Assembly: GCA_015501055.1 (NCBI GenBank)
Contig: JADNYV010000003.1
Span: 620,001 to 684,000 of the forward strand
Origin: Mucidula mucida
Lineage: Eukaryota > Basidiomycota > Agaricomycetes > Agaricales > Physalacriaceae
Length of the DNA: 64,000 nt
Reading direction: 5' to 3'
The notes under the pieces were generated by a model. The model saw only the letters and a list, made by a program, of their open reading frames with translations, was not told where the DNA came from and ran no database searches. Below, one piece after another: positions 1 to 13,800 of this stretch. Numbering within the stretch: position 1 is the first letter of the stretch; each line of letters opens with the position of its first letter. A program made the translations under genes and the position numbers.

Positions 1-657
1 GTCGAAAAGAGAAGGAATAGCTAATCGCAATTGCCTGCTGTCACCTTCCGGAGGCAATGTTCTCTTTGCATTTTCCATACTTCAGCCTTCTGGAATCTGC
101 CGTTTCTGGTGATTGATATACCGAACTGGGCTGTGTCAACAGCTCGCACAATCTGTGATCACAAAAAGTCATGCTCCCTTCCATGCACGGCGCTGTTGAA
201 CAGCGCTTGCGCAGCCTTGGCTTGGTCGATACTGCCCGACTCTGTTTCCTGAAACGTAACGCTCGCAGCTCCATTGATCTCTGAATCATTTGTTCCTCCC
301 AGAAGATATTGCCTGCCTTTACGACATGAGACGATCTATCACATACGTGTAGCACTGGCCTGTAACGGTTCGACTTGACTACTGGTCCGGACGGAATGGG
401 CGCGGAGCTTTGCTTATCAGGACCTTAATCAACGGCAATGTCCAAACGCACTTCACAGCTTTCTTTCTAAATTGGTTCCTGTCCGTCGAACTCCGGTACG
501 CGTTCGGTAAACAGATGTTCGGAGGCTAAAAAAAGGCTGTGATTCATACTTAAACTGCCCTCATCTACAGCGTACGTCCTTTTAACCAATCCCACCATCC
601 AATGCCGGGGTTTCCCAAGCTGTGAGCTCTCTGCTTCTGCTTTCGCCAATCTCGTCA
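1..657. other. No gene recognised at left edge
   Basis: Short open frames occur on both strands, but none has protein-like composition, splice continuity or a recognisable motif. The stretch probably holds the upstream region of the gene that starts near 658 and possibly the end of a gene lying outside the window. Confidence 0.5.
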
Positions 658-2151
658 TGTCCACGTTTGCCGACAGCCCTTCGATCATCTTCAAGCGCTC
701 GCCTTCCGAAGTTCCCTCAGCCTTTGACAGTGGACATTGCCATCCCATCCCCCAATACCCTCAAACACTCAGTCGAGCGCCGCGCTCCATGTCGGGTTTT
801 TATTCTTTCGTGAGTGGCCGTCTATCCTCGTTCCCTTTCATGCATCTACTCATGAATCATTTAGTCGCCAGATGAAAAGCCATTTCCAGAAATTGAAGAT
901 GGGGCATCACAACCGTTCAATCAGTCGTTGCCTGATTCTTGGCTGCTCCAAGCTGATCCTCGAGCTGGTACGCAGGAAGAAAACGACGACCTTAACATGA
1001 GGTCACATTATGCAGCACCCTACTCTGAAGGACACTGGGAGATGCATGTCGCTTCTACTTCTTACTCAGCGCCTCAGTCTACGCCCAGTCAACATTATGC
1101 TCCGCAACTGCATCCGTATGACACGCACGAAATGGCTGGATATCCAGCTTACAGCTACCCCCAGCAATATCACCACAGCACTTTACAAACTGGAATGCCT
1201 TCCCAAACAATTAGTCCTCATCCATATACACACTCTTCACCTACCACACCGTCACAAATGTATGCTACCGCCCAGCATTCGCCGCACGCCCTACCGTCTG
1301 TTCTCAACAGTCCCCACGCGACAGACTCCCCTTACAATCAGCCCTCTCCAATGTCCGCGTCAACGCCCGTACGTATTCAGCATACCCTCTCGCGCGCTCC
1401 TAAAGTTTTCGCGTTCTAGACCGCTGGGCCTTCCACATCTACATCTTCGATCCATGGTTTAACACACAAGGAACAACTTCAGAAATTCAAGCAAGCTGTT
1501 GTAGATTACGGCGGACCGACGAGCGTTGCCTCGGGACCATTCGTGCCACAGCTCATGTACAAACCGCACACGAGCAGTGATCGGCGTCGATATGTCGAAG
1601 AAGTGACAATGGACGAGCCGATCGTTTTCAATGTCGAACATCCTGATGAAGTCGGAATATTGTTGGTCGATGCCATGCACATGAGGGTTAAGCGACTAGT
1701 GGGACGGGATGAGACAGTATTTCAAGGCCGGGGCCCCAGTGTCTCCGTTCGCTTGGAGGTATGTCCCTGCACATTTCTTAAGCGCCTCTCAGTAATGATT
1801 TTTTTCAGTGGCCTGGCTACCGTCCGTGGAGTCGCCAGATCCCTACCAAAGACTTCCGAAGCCCCCCTGGGCCAATTACGCGCGCCAAACTTGCCAAGAA
1901 CGTCGCAAAATGCGTTCAGCGCTTTATTGCAGTGCGCAGATACTTTTGCGGATTATCACTTGACCAATTGATTGTTTTTGCCACAGGAGCGACAGTCCAT
2001 CGCTATGGAAGACGACGGCGACCCGAAGTGGCGAGTCGGGTCGTCGCAGGGCACCATACGCGTTGAAGATTTGGTGCTGGTTAGCCTACACCATGCGTCT
2101 ATGGGATCGTGGCAGCCACATCTCAGACTCCGTCGGCAATTGCCTCCATGA
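658..2151 (+). CDS. Conserved-looking protein of unknown function
   Basis: I do not recognise this protein. The firm exons are about 880-1378, 1420-1758, 1809-1931 and 1987-2151, joined by GT-AG introns of 41, 50 and 55 nt. The first exon, with ATG at 658 and a GT donor near 808-820, is uncertain because the obvious donor gives the wrong phase. The N-terminal half is low complexity, rich in Ser, Pro, Gln, Tyr and His. The C-terminal 190 or so residues look globular, with the segments FNVEHPDEVGILLVDAM and WPGYRPWSRQIPTKDF, and end in LRLRRQLPP. It reads convergently with the permease gene. No signal peptide or membrane segment is seen. The splicing pattern and the globular tail make a real gene very likely; the function is open. 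Confidence 0.7.
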
Positions 2152-2692
2152 AGTGGGTAAAGGATTTCTTGTTCTGTTCCGTTATGAATTGTTTTGTATC
2201 GGTGATGAGTGTTAACGTCTTCTCTCTCAACATACCCATATCTTTATCTCAGCTCGTATTGATGGTCCTCTTGGTGTCTTGTATCTCGTTAAATATCTGT
2301 AGCATATACCTTTCTATAAATGCAATTAATCATGTATCGAATTGACAACAAGAGTCAAGGCTGGAACCTTAAGTGAAGGATGGGAGTTAGCACGCTTCTC
2401 ATGCTTAAGGCAGATGTTAAGAGCAGTAGATGTCACGCAGTATAGTTTTATTGGGATCCTCACGTCGAGGAACGGTTGTCGGATATGTAGTATATTACCA
2501 TCGGTCTCCCCGCAATCGCGATCAGAGCTCACATATAGACCAGGTCGGAGGAAGACGACTTGCCGTTCTATTACAGTCTCACGCCCACACCTGTCTCATC
2601 ACCTAAACACGTCGTCGTGCTCCGATATCAAAGGACAACTGATGCTGCGACGTGTGTCGTCATGTTCTATGGGCGGAAATTGTCGGAGACCG

Positions 2693-4490
2693 TCAGTACA
2701 AGACCGCCATCTCTGCGGAGACAACAGCTAGCCCGACGCCCGTCATCAACACAATCGGTAGAAGATTCCAAAACGCAAAAGTCGTCTGTTTAATATGGAT
2801 CCCCTTTTGTTCTAAAATTGTCGTCCATAGAAGCCCTGCAAGACTGGCGGAAAAGGTAAAGCTGACTGCACCGACGTTGCTGGCGACGGCCAAGGCAATT
2901 CCCGCAGCCCGTGTACTGTCCGAGGGGAAATCAGGCGCGGCACGGACGACTTTGGTTAGCAGAATGGTGGCGCCGATATTGGTGCCGGAAATATTGCAGA
3001 GGATAACCCCGAGTACGCCGATGAGCCAAATGGATGGATGGATAGCTCGCCCAGACGCACGCACAAGCCAATGGGCGAATACTTCAATCCATCCTTGATG
3101 ATCTAGAGCTTCAATAAGGATGAATTGGGAGAAAGCGAAGGGTATTAGGCCGAACGGCAGGCGGGGAAGAGCGGTGAAGAATGTAGGAAAATGACGAGAA
3201 AGCCTTTTATGGACAGCTTGGAGGTAAAGACGCTGCCGATGGAAGATCTGGGGTGCATTATGCGGAGGATGGGTATCGCCGGAGGAGCTAGAAGGCGTAG
3301 CTGGTGTCACATTCGCCACCTCATCTGTGTTGGTCCTGTTTACCAAGGTGGGGTTGACCGATGCGAAAGTAGACTGCCTGTCTACAGCGCCTGTCGGCGG
3401 TATTGACATAGCGCGCCTAATTTCGAATAACATGGGGTCATCCCCATCTTCGGGGGCCGCTTCCTCCTCTGATTTCTCTCCCGACGCGTGTACATGTTTT
3501 CGATAACGATAGTGATCCCATGTAAAATCGAATAGAAATTTGGCGCCCGCAAACGGCAGGCTGATTTTCCATACGTCAACGTCGAAAAAGCTGACGACAA
3601 TGATTACGACCAAGCACGATCCCAGAATAAGACTACCTATCAAAGCACCGAATGGATCGCGGAGAACGCCACGGACATTGAGTTTCCCGACAGGCGTCAG
3701 GCGGCGTGGTATGTGCTTCGGGTCTCGAAACTGTATGGCTAGTGCGACAAACCCTGCCACGATGCAAGCAAGGAAAGGAAGAATTGTGTACGCCGTGAAT
3801 GCGGCATTGATGATGTCGAATCCTTCGCATATGACCACGTTTGTGGGGTTACCCACAAACAGGACCATGCTAGCGGTGTTTGCGGCAGCAAATTCCGACA
3901 TTAACCACGGGATGGGTTCGAGCTGCGTTGCAGAAGTGTAATAGACCAAGAAAACCGTCCCGGACAAGATAACGGGATCGTTCCCGAGTACAACGCTGAG
4001 CAGCGTTAACATAACATAAAAGTAGAAGAACAGCTTCCATCCGTTCGTTCCTCCTCGATTACTGACCCAGAAGGCTGCTGCTTGTAGAAGTCCAGTGATG
4101 TCGAGGGTGATCGCCATATAAGCCAGGGAGAAGAACAGGATGAGAATGTTATAGGGTTTCACGCCATCTAGAATGGCGTAGAAAGAGTCAGTGGGACAGT
4201 AATCAGGCCATAAGACGTCTGACCAGTTCCAACAATCCCATCGCGTATCTAAGGATAAGTAAGTCTTGAGAGTGGATCATTGATCACAAAGTAGGACTTG
4301 CCTGCGTGGCGCCTAAACACTGTGAGGCCCATAAGATAGCGATGGCAAAAATGGGTGCCGTGGCAAGATTAATGGGAATTCGTCGTCGTCCGAGATACGG
4401 CAAGCGGATAGGAAATGAGACAGGGTATATCACGAAGGTGATTGAGAGAACGAAAATGACCAAAGTAACAATTGAGAAACGGGTGATCAT
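2693..4490 (-). CDS. ArsB/CitM-family ion permease
   Basis: Multi-pass permease of the ion transporter superfamily that holds ArsB arsenite pumps and CitM-type anion carriers; it would act in the plasma or vacuolar membrane. Three exons: 4490-4302, 4248-4224 and 4167-2693, giving 562 residues. The first intron has a GC donor (CAG/GCAAGT) and the second GT-AG; together they restore the family segment IRDGIVGTDGVKPYNILILF. Further family signatures are FVGNPTNVVICEGF, ILCNISGTNIGAT and ASNVGAVSFTFSASLAG. About ten hydrophobic segments flank a charged, Ser-rich cytosolic loop around residues 300-390. The start MITRFSIVTL fits the family, although the frame stays open upstream. It is divergent from the CorA-like gene. 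The substrate cannot be told from sequence: arsenite is possible, but no arsenic gene neighbours are present. Confidence 0.85.
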
Positions 4491-5096
4491 GTCGATGCCA
4501 ATCTGATGGGCTCTAAGGTAACCAGACGAAATCGCTACTAGATGAGCAGTTTTCCCCGTTGAGTAGCGCTGAGACTGTTGTCAATGTTGAACGTTGAGTT
4601 CTGACACGAGGCATGTGGAAGCTCAAGGTCGTGGGAAAGTTGTTCGATCACTCACCTCCAACGGCTACCGTGGTGCTAGAGTGGTGCCCAGCACTCAGCT
4701 TTTCAATACTGTCCGCACGGTAAGGAGACAAGTAAGAATCTGCTCAATTTGGCTTCATGGGAGTGTATCCGTCCCGGATGGAGCGGGAGAACATCAACAA
4801 TCTGTCACCCCAATGTCCCGTGTCATCAGGGCCACGGTTGTTTTTTCCTTATGGACGCGCGTGGTGGCAAAATGCACGTACAATATTATATATGACTTGA
4901 ACGTACTTCGTCTCTCTGCTGCGCTCATAACATGTCGAGCTTTCCGTCAAGGCATCGCCGACGGCTTGGACTAATACATACACCAAGCGAGATAGCTTTG
5001 AGGCTCCACAATCGGCCTCCCCCACCCTCCCATCGGCACAGTGGTCCTAGCGCGCCTTGGTGAGTACAACTAGTTTAGCGCCGAGCTTTGTGAGTG
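4491..5096. promoter_or_regulatory. Shared divergent 5' region, permease / CorA-like gene
   Basis: About 600 bases lie between the start of the permease gene (-) and the CorA-like gene (+). I see no credible ORF. It should hold both promoters and 5' leaders, but no individual element is clear enough to name. Confidence 0.5.
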
Positions 5097-7345
5097 ATGA
5101 GTTCGAATTTTCAAGGCCGTGGATCAACTTGACTGACGGTCAGTAAACTCCTTGAGTTCGCTTAAGAAGTACTAACAGCGGCAATTGCCTTCAGAGGTCG
5201 ACTCATTACAACTTGCGACTGAGCTGCCGCCTATTCCTGAATCCTGCGACCACACTAACTGCGAAGGGCGATGCTGGAAAGACTATCCCGCTTCTCGGTT
5301 CCCGAATTGGACACCCAGCCAGGTCGAAAAGTCAAGACTTGTGAATGTCATCGAGAAGTACGACAAAACAGTTGACAGTAAGGTCTATGCAGTCGACGTC
5401 AATGTTCGAGGACTGTTTCTCGACGTGGATACCGTTACCATTCGTGAAGAAGACAAAGAGGACTTCTGGGCATCCATCATCCAGAATCACGTATGCAGTG
5501 ATTCCTTTCACGTCTGCGCGTTCTAAACTATCATAGAGACCTCCTACTACCAGGGTTCGTGCTCTATTTGTCGAAAATATGTCAGGACCTGTGCTGCAGA
5601 TGCTTGGCGCAAAGTGCGACCCACATTGCGTTTCGAGACTGATGCTTATCATAATCTATATTCCAGGTACAACATCGAGCCATTTTTCTTCTCCTCTTCA
5701 ATCTCTTGGATACCGTCTCGCTTTCAGGAAGAAGTTAGGCTTGGGAAAGGAGACCGTAAGTCTGTTTTCCTGTTTAAAATCGTCGCTGAGTAGCACTAGA
5801 TGTTACAATCACCTTGACTTTCTTGAAGCCTTTGGAGATTGATGCTATGTCTGTGCCCAATATTAAAGATTCTGACTCCTCCTTCGAGAATAACCCGGGT
5901 GGTTTGTACTTTTCAGCATCTACAAACATCACGACGAGCTGACGAGCCATAGTGTCAAGTCAGGTCATTGATACTCAGGCGCCCCTGCGGCTCCCAAGCA
6001 AGTCTTCTCGCGTTGTATGATGACGAATTTCTAACAGTTCTATCAGACACCTTCGGGAACAGCTCTTCTCTCATCTTGGACCTTCTAGCTATTCACCTCA
6101 TCCGAAATGTTGAAGGGAATACCTTAATATCTTATCATACCAACACAATGGAGGAGGCAACATCTGCTAAATACCTTCAAGAACGTATACGTTTCGCAGG
6201 CAAGTACATATGACCGGCATCCAATGATTCTAAATGACACTTCACCTACAGGACAAAGTGTATACTGGCAAAATATTCTACAGAGGTCGTCAGATCCGAC
6301 CTTTTTGCTCCTTATATTCGTATGGCACGCCATGTATGCGTGGGATGAGGCGCTTGAGGCGTTGTATGCGTACATCTGTTCCCTAGAAACTCGTGTTATG
6401 AGTCCCTCCAACATCGACCTCACACGTGAGTTGCACCTGATACGCGCACATCTTCTTCATTACGCATCTCTCTTGGGAGACATGAAGAAGTCTGTGCTGT
6501 TCGTGTTAGGGACTCCGAATCCTGCCCTGGCAGCTTTGTCCGAGGAGGAAAAGGCATTCAGCCTTGGACTGCTTGAGAAGGAATGCACAAATCTGCTTTT
6601 GGACATTGATCGTTTGGAGCAGAGTAGGCAGATGCAGGACAAGCGACTGAAAAACGTTATGAATCTGGTCAGGAATCTGGGTTCTTCATAAACCTCATCT
6701 CGCTGATCGGTGTCTTAATAGGTTTTCAGCAGTGTCAGTATTGTGGATAGTCGTCGCATGCAAGAGCTGACCGAAGCTGCTGTTCGAGACAGTGCTGGTG
6801 AGTACATCTGATTTCGCATAGATATCTCTAAAGCTTCCCACAGCTGTACGTTCTTATGTCATCGTCTCCCTCAGCAAATAGATATCGGTGTTTTTAGATG
6901 AAGCAGATCGCGTACTTAACAATGTTCTTCCTTCCTGCCTCGTTCGTCGCGGTAGGTAAACTCGACACGTTGAAGATAATCCTAACGATATTATAGGCTG
7001 TTTTTGGAATGAATGTCCGGGAGATATCCCCTGATACGCATGGAACGCTACCGTACTACTTCGAGACTGCGGCCCCGCTAACACTTGCCACAATATGGAT
7101 CATCATGGCATTCCGTAAGTTCACGCTCCCGCAGCAGAATTTTCTTCTCATATTTTGGCACAGAAAGTAAATACCTGTTTGGAAATCGCCGAACGACGTT
7201 TTGGACGCGTCTTGGGTGGCCTTGGTTACTGTTTAAGAGGATGTTCTGGAACAAGGAGGCGCGGGAGGAAGATCTGCGACGGCCTAATCATTATGAGCTG
7301 CCCAATATGAAGAAAGCGAGCGTCCGCAGCACTAGCACGGAATGA
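5097..7345 (+). CDS. CorA-like divalent metal ion transporter
   Basis: Magnesium/metal transporter of the CorA superfamily. The diagnostic GMN motif sits in FVAAVFGMN at the end of the first of two C-terminal transmembrane segments; the second is ETAAPLTLATIWIIMAF. A long N-terminal cytosolic domain with the helix MQDKRLKNVMNL precedes them. Exons: a tentative first exon 5097-5118, then 5195-5490, 5537-5613, 5667-5755, 5800-5901, 5953-6001, 6063-6199, 6252-6667, 6722-6797, 6844-6845, 6898-6951, 6997-7114 and 7164-7345 (539 residues). The intron at 6200-6251 uses a GC donor. The exon at 6844-6845 is only CT, needed to make DSAAMKQIAY. The first exon and start codon are the weakest part; an alternative joins at 5179. 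Membrane placement and metal are inferred from the family. Confidence 0.85.
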
Positions 7346-7811
7346 AAGTGCAAGTGTTATGATCGACCTATGTACTTGTAAATTATTGCTTCGAGCGCGA
7401 AGTTGAAGGATAACGATAACATGTTGTAGCGACAAGCAAAGAGATCCGTGCTGATGGATTCGGAAGTCTACGGGATCGATGAGTTTCTCGAGATTATCGA
7501 CGAGGCGAGTTCTGCACGTGTAGTGAGTGTGTTAAGACTGGAATAGAGGACATGAGGATGATAGCACGTCTCTCCCGAACCCCCGTCCTTTCCAACCATG
7601 GCTGTGGTAAGTGGAAGCATGTAACCTTCTGCGCGTAAAGAAAACTGAGGGGGTGCAGCGAAACGGCAGGTTCAATTACTTCAGACAATCGGCAAACTAC
7701 GCGGCAAGTCCAAGCACTGCCCAAACACCCCAATACACAGTCACCTCGTATTTCCAAAACCATTACAGCCCACCGACACCGCGTCCAACGACGTCGACGT
7801 CGAGCTCTACT

Positions 7812-10800
7812 ATGGCGGCCGTAGACATTTCCAAGCCAATTGCTTTCTGCGAGCACCTGCAGCTCTCCGCGCTCGGCGTGCAGCCAGCATCCATTTCATT
7901 CCAGGTGAGCAAACTTGCACTCAAACCTGCCTTGGGCTGAGTCTTACCTGTCCTTCCTTTCGTCTAGGTAACGCATTTTTCAACCTGGTTTTTCTTCATT
8001 TATTAACCCTGGACGATGCAGACATTGACCCTCGAGTCTGACCACTTCATTTGTGTTCGGGAGAAGGTCGGTGAGCAGAACCAGGTCGTCATCATCGACC
8101 TTTCCGACGCCAACAATGTCCTTCGGCGGCCCATCTCGGCGGACTCTGCAATAATGCACCCGCATCAAAAGATTCTCGCGCTGAAAGGTGCGTTTTCATT
8201 TTGTCCTCCTAGCGCGCCTCTTGACGACACGTACGTACGCAGCCGGTCGCACACTCCAAATATTCAACATCGAGACCAAGCAAAAGGTCAAATCCCACGT
8301 GAGCACTGAAGACGTCGTCTACTGGACATGGATAAACGACACCACTATTGGTATCGTCACCGACTCGGCAGTCCACCACTGGACGATAGCAGACCAGACT
8401 TCTGCGCCTCAGAAGATATTTGACCGCCATCCGACGCTTGGTGGCACCCAGATTATCAATTATCGCGCGACGCCCGACGAGAAATGGCTGGTCCTCATTG
8501 GTATATCGGGAAACACCACCAATCCCTCTGCATTCAAAGTCAAGGGTTCCATGCAACTTTACAGCAGGGACCGTGGGGTCAGTCAGCCCATTGAAGGCCA
8601 CGCAGCAGCTTTTGCTGAGGTCAAACTGGACGGGCACCAGAAGCCCACGAAATTGTTTTCTTTCGCTGTTCGTACAGCAGCCGGCGCAAAGGTCCTCATT
8701 CTCCTGATTTGCGTGTTAATATCTTCTCATCCGCCTGCAGCTGCATATCGTAGAAATAGACCACGCCGCGCCTGATCCTCCTTTCGTCAAGAAGGCAGTC
8801 GACGTCTACTTCCCTCCCGAAGCTACAAACGATTTCCCGGTCGCCATGCAGGTCTCCAAAAAGCATGGCATCGTCTATCTCGTCACGAAGTACGGTTTTA
8901 TTCACCTGTATGACCTTGAGTCTGGCGCTTGTGTCTACATGAACCGTATCTCTGGGGAAACCATCTTCGTGACTTCGGAGCACGAAGCTACGAATGGTAT
9001 CATCGGTATCAACAAGAAGGGTCAGGTTCTCAGCGTCAACGTCGATGAGCAGACTATCGTTCCTTACATCTTGACCACTCTGAATAACACCGAACTGGCC
9101 TTCAAGCTCGCTAGCCGTGGAAATCTCCCAGGTGCTGATGACCTGTACGTCAAGCAATACCAGCAACTCTTCCAGACGGGTCAGTATGGAGAGGCTGCCA
9201 AGATTGCGGCCAACTCTCCTCGTGTAGGTTACGTATCATTTTATCCTTGGTCTTTCGCTTATCCTGTTGCAGGGCATCTTGCGAACAGCACAAGTCATCG
9301 AATCTTTCAAGGCAGCTCCTACACCTGCCGGTGGACTCTCACCGATCTTACAGTACTTCGGTATCCTTCTCGAGAAGGGAGAATTGAACCACATGGAGTC
9401 CTTGGAGCTCGCACGTCCGGTTCTTCAACAAGGCAGGAAACAACTCCTCGAGAAATGGCTGAAAGAGAACAAGGTTGGACCTCATTTGGTGCCGCGATGG
9501 TTTTACTTTACTGATGCTGCAACAGCTCGCATGCAGTGAAGAGCTCGGCGACATTGTTCGGCTTCATGATATGACCCTTGCGCTCAGCGTTTACCTGCGT
9601 GCGAATGTTCCCAACAAAGTCATCGCTTGTTTCGCGGAAACTGGCCAGACGGACAAGATCATTCTTTACGCGAAGAAGGTTGGGTATTCGCCTGACTATG
9701 TTGCCTTACTGCAGCATGTAATGCGCACTAACCCAGAGAAGGGTGCTGAATTCGCTAGTTCATTGGTCAACGACGAGAGTGGGCCTCTTGTTGACGTTGA
9801 GCGGGTATGTTTACTTTTTTTTTTTTTCGCACCAATGATTAGTTCTGACGGACTTAGGTTGTTGATATCTTCATGTCCCAAAACATGATCCAACCAGCGA
9901 CCTCCTTCCTTCTGGACGCGTTGAAGGAGAACAAACCGGAACAAGGACCATTGCAGACACGGCTTCTTGAGATGAATTTGGTGCATGCTCCTCAAGTCGC
10001 GGATGCCATCCTTGGCAACGAGATGTTCTCGCATTACGACCGCCCTAGGATTGCGAACTTGTGTGAGAAGGCCGGTCTTCTACAACGGGTAAGATTCTGG
10101 TCCGCGGAAGTTGAAGCTGTTGTAAAAAGGTTTCTCTAGGCTCTGGAGCACTACGAGGATTTGGCGGACATCAAGCGTGCTATCGTTCACACGGCTTCTG
10201 TCCAACCAGACGTATAATTTCCATTTTGACTACTTTTTCTTGCTGACTGACCACATCCACAGTGGCTGATCAACTACTTCAGCCGTCTTACGACTGAACA
10301 ATCCATGGCCTGTCTCCAAGAAATGCTCCGTGTCAACATTCGTCAGAACCTCCAGATTGTCATACAGATCGCCACGAAGTATTCCGATATCTTAGGGCCT
10401 GTCAAGCTTATCGAGATGTTTGAGAGTTTCAAGACTTTCGAAGGTGCGATAATTATACTATTAATGTATTTAGCGTTAATTTTCTTCTGTCTAGGTCTCT
10501 ACTACTATCTGGGTTCTATTGTAAACTTGAGCACCGACCCCGAGGTACACTTCAAGTACATCCAAGCGGCCACACGCACCGGCCAGATACGCGAAGTTGA
10601 ACGTATCTGTCGCGAGAGCAACTATTACAACCCCGAAAAAGTCAAGAACTTCCTCAAAGAGGCAAAGCTTTCTGATCAACTTCCTTTGATCATTGTCTGC
10701 GACCGATTCGATTTCGTTCACGATTTGGTGTTGTATCTGTACCAGAACGGTCTTACCAAGTTCATCGAAGTCTACGTCCAACGTGTCAATTCGGTGCGGA

Positions 10801-13800
10801 CTCCCCAGGTCGTTGGAGGCTTGCTGGACGTGGATTGCGACGAGACTACCATCAAGGGTCTGCTTGCCTCTGTAACAGGAAACTTCCCCATAGATGAGCT
10901 CGTCAACGAGGTTGAGCAGCGCAATCGTCTCAAGCTTATCTTGCCATGGTTAGAAGCTCGTGTTCAGAGCGGCAGTCAGGACCCCGCCGTTTACAATGCC
11001 ATGGCAAAAATTTTCATTGACAGTAACAACAATCCAGAAGCGTTCCTCAAGGAAAACAATGTTGGTCGTGTCGCCATTCATATTGATAAAGATGGCTCAA
11101 TGTTTTTCTAGCTATACGAGCCTCTTGTCGTTGGAAAGTTCTGCGAAAAACGCGACCCGTATCTCGCATATATCGCTTATGCCAAGGGCTTCTGCGATGA
11201 GGAATTGGTTGCTATCACCAACGAGAACTCTATGTTCAAGCAACAAGCTCGTTACCTTGTGAAACGCCGAGAGGCAGATCTATGGTCGCAGGTTCTGGTC
11301 CCGGACAACATCTATCGTCGCCAACTGATCGACCAGGTAAGTCTGGTGTAACCCTCAAGCAGTAATCAGCTGACCTTGGCGCAGATTGTTGCAACGGCCC
11401 TACCTGAATGCACTGACCCTGACGATGTTTCAATCACAGTCAAGGCTTTCTTAACGGCTGATCTTCCAATCGAGTTGATTGAACTACTCGAGAAGATTAT
11501 CATCGAGCCATCACCGTTCAGCGATAACAAAAACCTGCAAAATCTACTGTTGCTCACCGCCATCCGTGCTGACAAGGGCAAGGTCGTTGGATACATCAAC
11601 AAGCTCGAGAACTACGATGCGGGTGATATTGCCAAGATCGCAACCGACCATGGGCTGTTCGAGGAAGCTTTCACGATCTACAAGAAATACGAGCAACACG
11701 CAATGGCGATGAACGTCTTGGTGGAGCACATTGTGTCCATCGACCGTGGTCTCGAGTACGCGAACAAGGTCAACCGGCCTGAAGTCTGGAGTCGGCTTGC
11801 GAAGGCTCAGTTGGACGGTCTGCGCATCAAGGACTCCATTGGTAGGGTTTTCTTCAAACTGAGTGACATGTTTTCACCTCTTTTCAGATTCGTACATCAA
11901 GGCGGAGGACCCTTCCAACTTCGCCGAGGTCATCGAGATCTCAAATCGCGCCGGTAAACACGATGACCTTGTTCGTTTCCTCCAAATGGCTCGCAAGTCA
12001 TTACGGGAGCCCAAGATTGACACAGAGTTGGCTTATGCGTACGCGAAAACTGACCGTTTACACGACATGGAGGACTTCCTCGGCATGACGAATGTTGCCG
12101 ATATTCTTGAAGTCGGAGAGAAGTGCTTCGAGGATGAACTATATCAGGCTGCCAAGCTTCTCTTTACCAGCATCTCGAATTGGGCACGTCTCGCGACTAC
12201 TCTCATCTATCTTGGAGAGAACCAGGCTGCAGTGGAGAGTGCAAGGAAAGCTGGTAACACACAGTAAGTCTTCTCCGGCATCTGATCTATCTATATGTCT
12301 GAACTCGCCAGGGTCTGGAAGCAGGTACACGCTGCTTGTATTGAAAAGGCTGAATTCCGCTTGGCTCAAATCTGTGGTCTCAACATTGTTGTTCATGCGG
12401 TAAGATATCACTTCAATGCTGATACCGTGATGTTGATTTCTCTGTCAATAGGAGGAACTCAGCGGACTTTTGACCATGTACGAGAGACGTGGCTATTTCG
12501 AAGAGATTATCAGTCTTCTGGAAGCTGGCTTGAGCTTGGAGCGCGCCCACATGGGTATCTTTACAGAACTCGCTATTCTGCTCAGCAAGTACAAGCCCAG
12601 CAAACGTACGTTTCCTGTCTAGCGTACAGCAGCTCGGGCTCATCTCATTCTGGCAAAGTCATGGAACACTTGAAGTTATTCGTTTCGCGTATCAACATAC
12701 CGAAGGTTATCAAGGCAACCGAGCAGGCACACCTATGGCCCGAGTTGGTGTTCTTGTACATCAAGTACGATGAATTTGTAAGTCTTTTTAAGCCGGTCGA
12801 ATCAAATTTACCCTTCGTATGACAGGATAATGCGGCACTTGCCATGATTGAACGGTCTGCTAACGCTTGGGACCACAATCAATTCAAGGATGTCATCGTA
12901 CGGGCTGCTAATGTCGAAATGTGAGCTCGTCAAAATTTGCCGTCTAATCATGTCTAATTTGGAGTTCAGCTACTACAAAGCTCTACAGTTCTACCTGACG
13001 GAGCAACCTCTTCTGCTGACAGATCTATTGTCTGTCCTCATTCCTCGTATTGACCACAGTCGTGTTGTCCGCATATTCCGTGTCGCCGACCATATTCCTC
13101 TCATTCGTTCATACCTGATAGCGGTTCAACATGTGAGTGACAGCCACCCACGATTAGCGCTTAACTCAACTGAATACTCTGTAGCTCAACATCGAGGCCG
13201 TCAATGAAGCATATAACGACCTGTTGATCGAGGAGGAGGATTACGAAACGTTGCGGGATTCCATCGACAGTTTCGACAACTTCAAGAACGTCGAACTTGC
13301 ACAGCGTTTGGAGCGACATGAGCTACTGGAGTTCAGAAGGTTAGCCGCACATCTGTACAAGGTATGTATGATCAGACTAGATCTAGTACTATCGTTAACC
13401 TCGGACTAGAAAAACAACCGCTGGGAAGAGTCAATCGCCTTATCAAAGCAGGACAAGCTCTACAAGGACGCCATGGTTACAGCTGCTGTCTCGGCTTCAA
13501 CCGATGTTGCTGAGGACCTATTGTCTTACTTTGTCGACATTGGCAATCGGGAATGCTTTGCCTCGATGTTGTATATCTGTTTCGACTTGCTTCGTTCCGA
13601 TGTTGTAGAGGAGCTCTCGTGGCAACATGGACTCAACGACTTCTTCATGCCATACAAGATTCAAATCCAGCGGTCGCTTGTGGAAAAGGTTGGTTGTCTA
13701 AGAATGTTTCATACTAACGCTGATCCCCTTTTCAGTTGAAGCAACTCGAGAAAGAAGTGAAGGAGCGGTCTAGAAAGGATATTCAGAAGGAACAAGCGGA

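Noticed and set aside
41..355. A 104-codon minus-strand ORF at the left edge
   Set aside because: Basic, Cys/Arg-rich composition typical of a chance frame; no motif or splice signal extends it.
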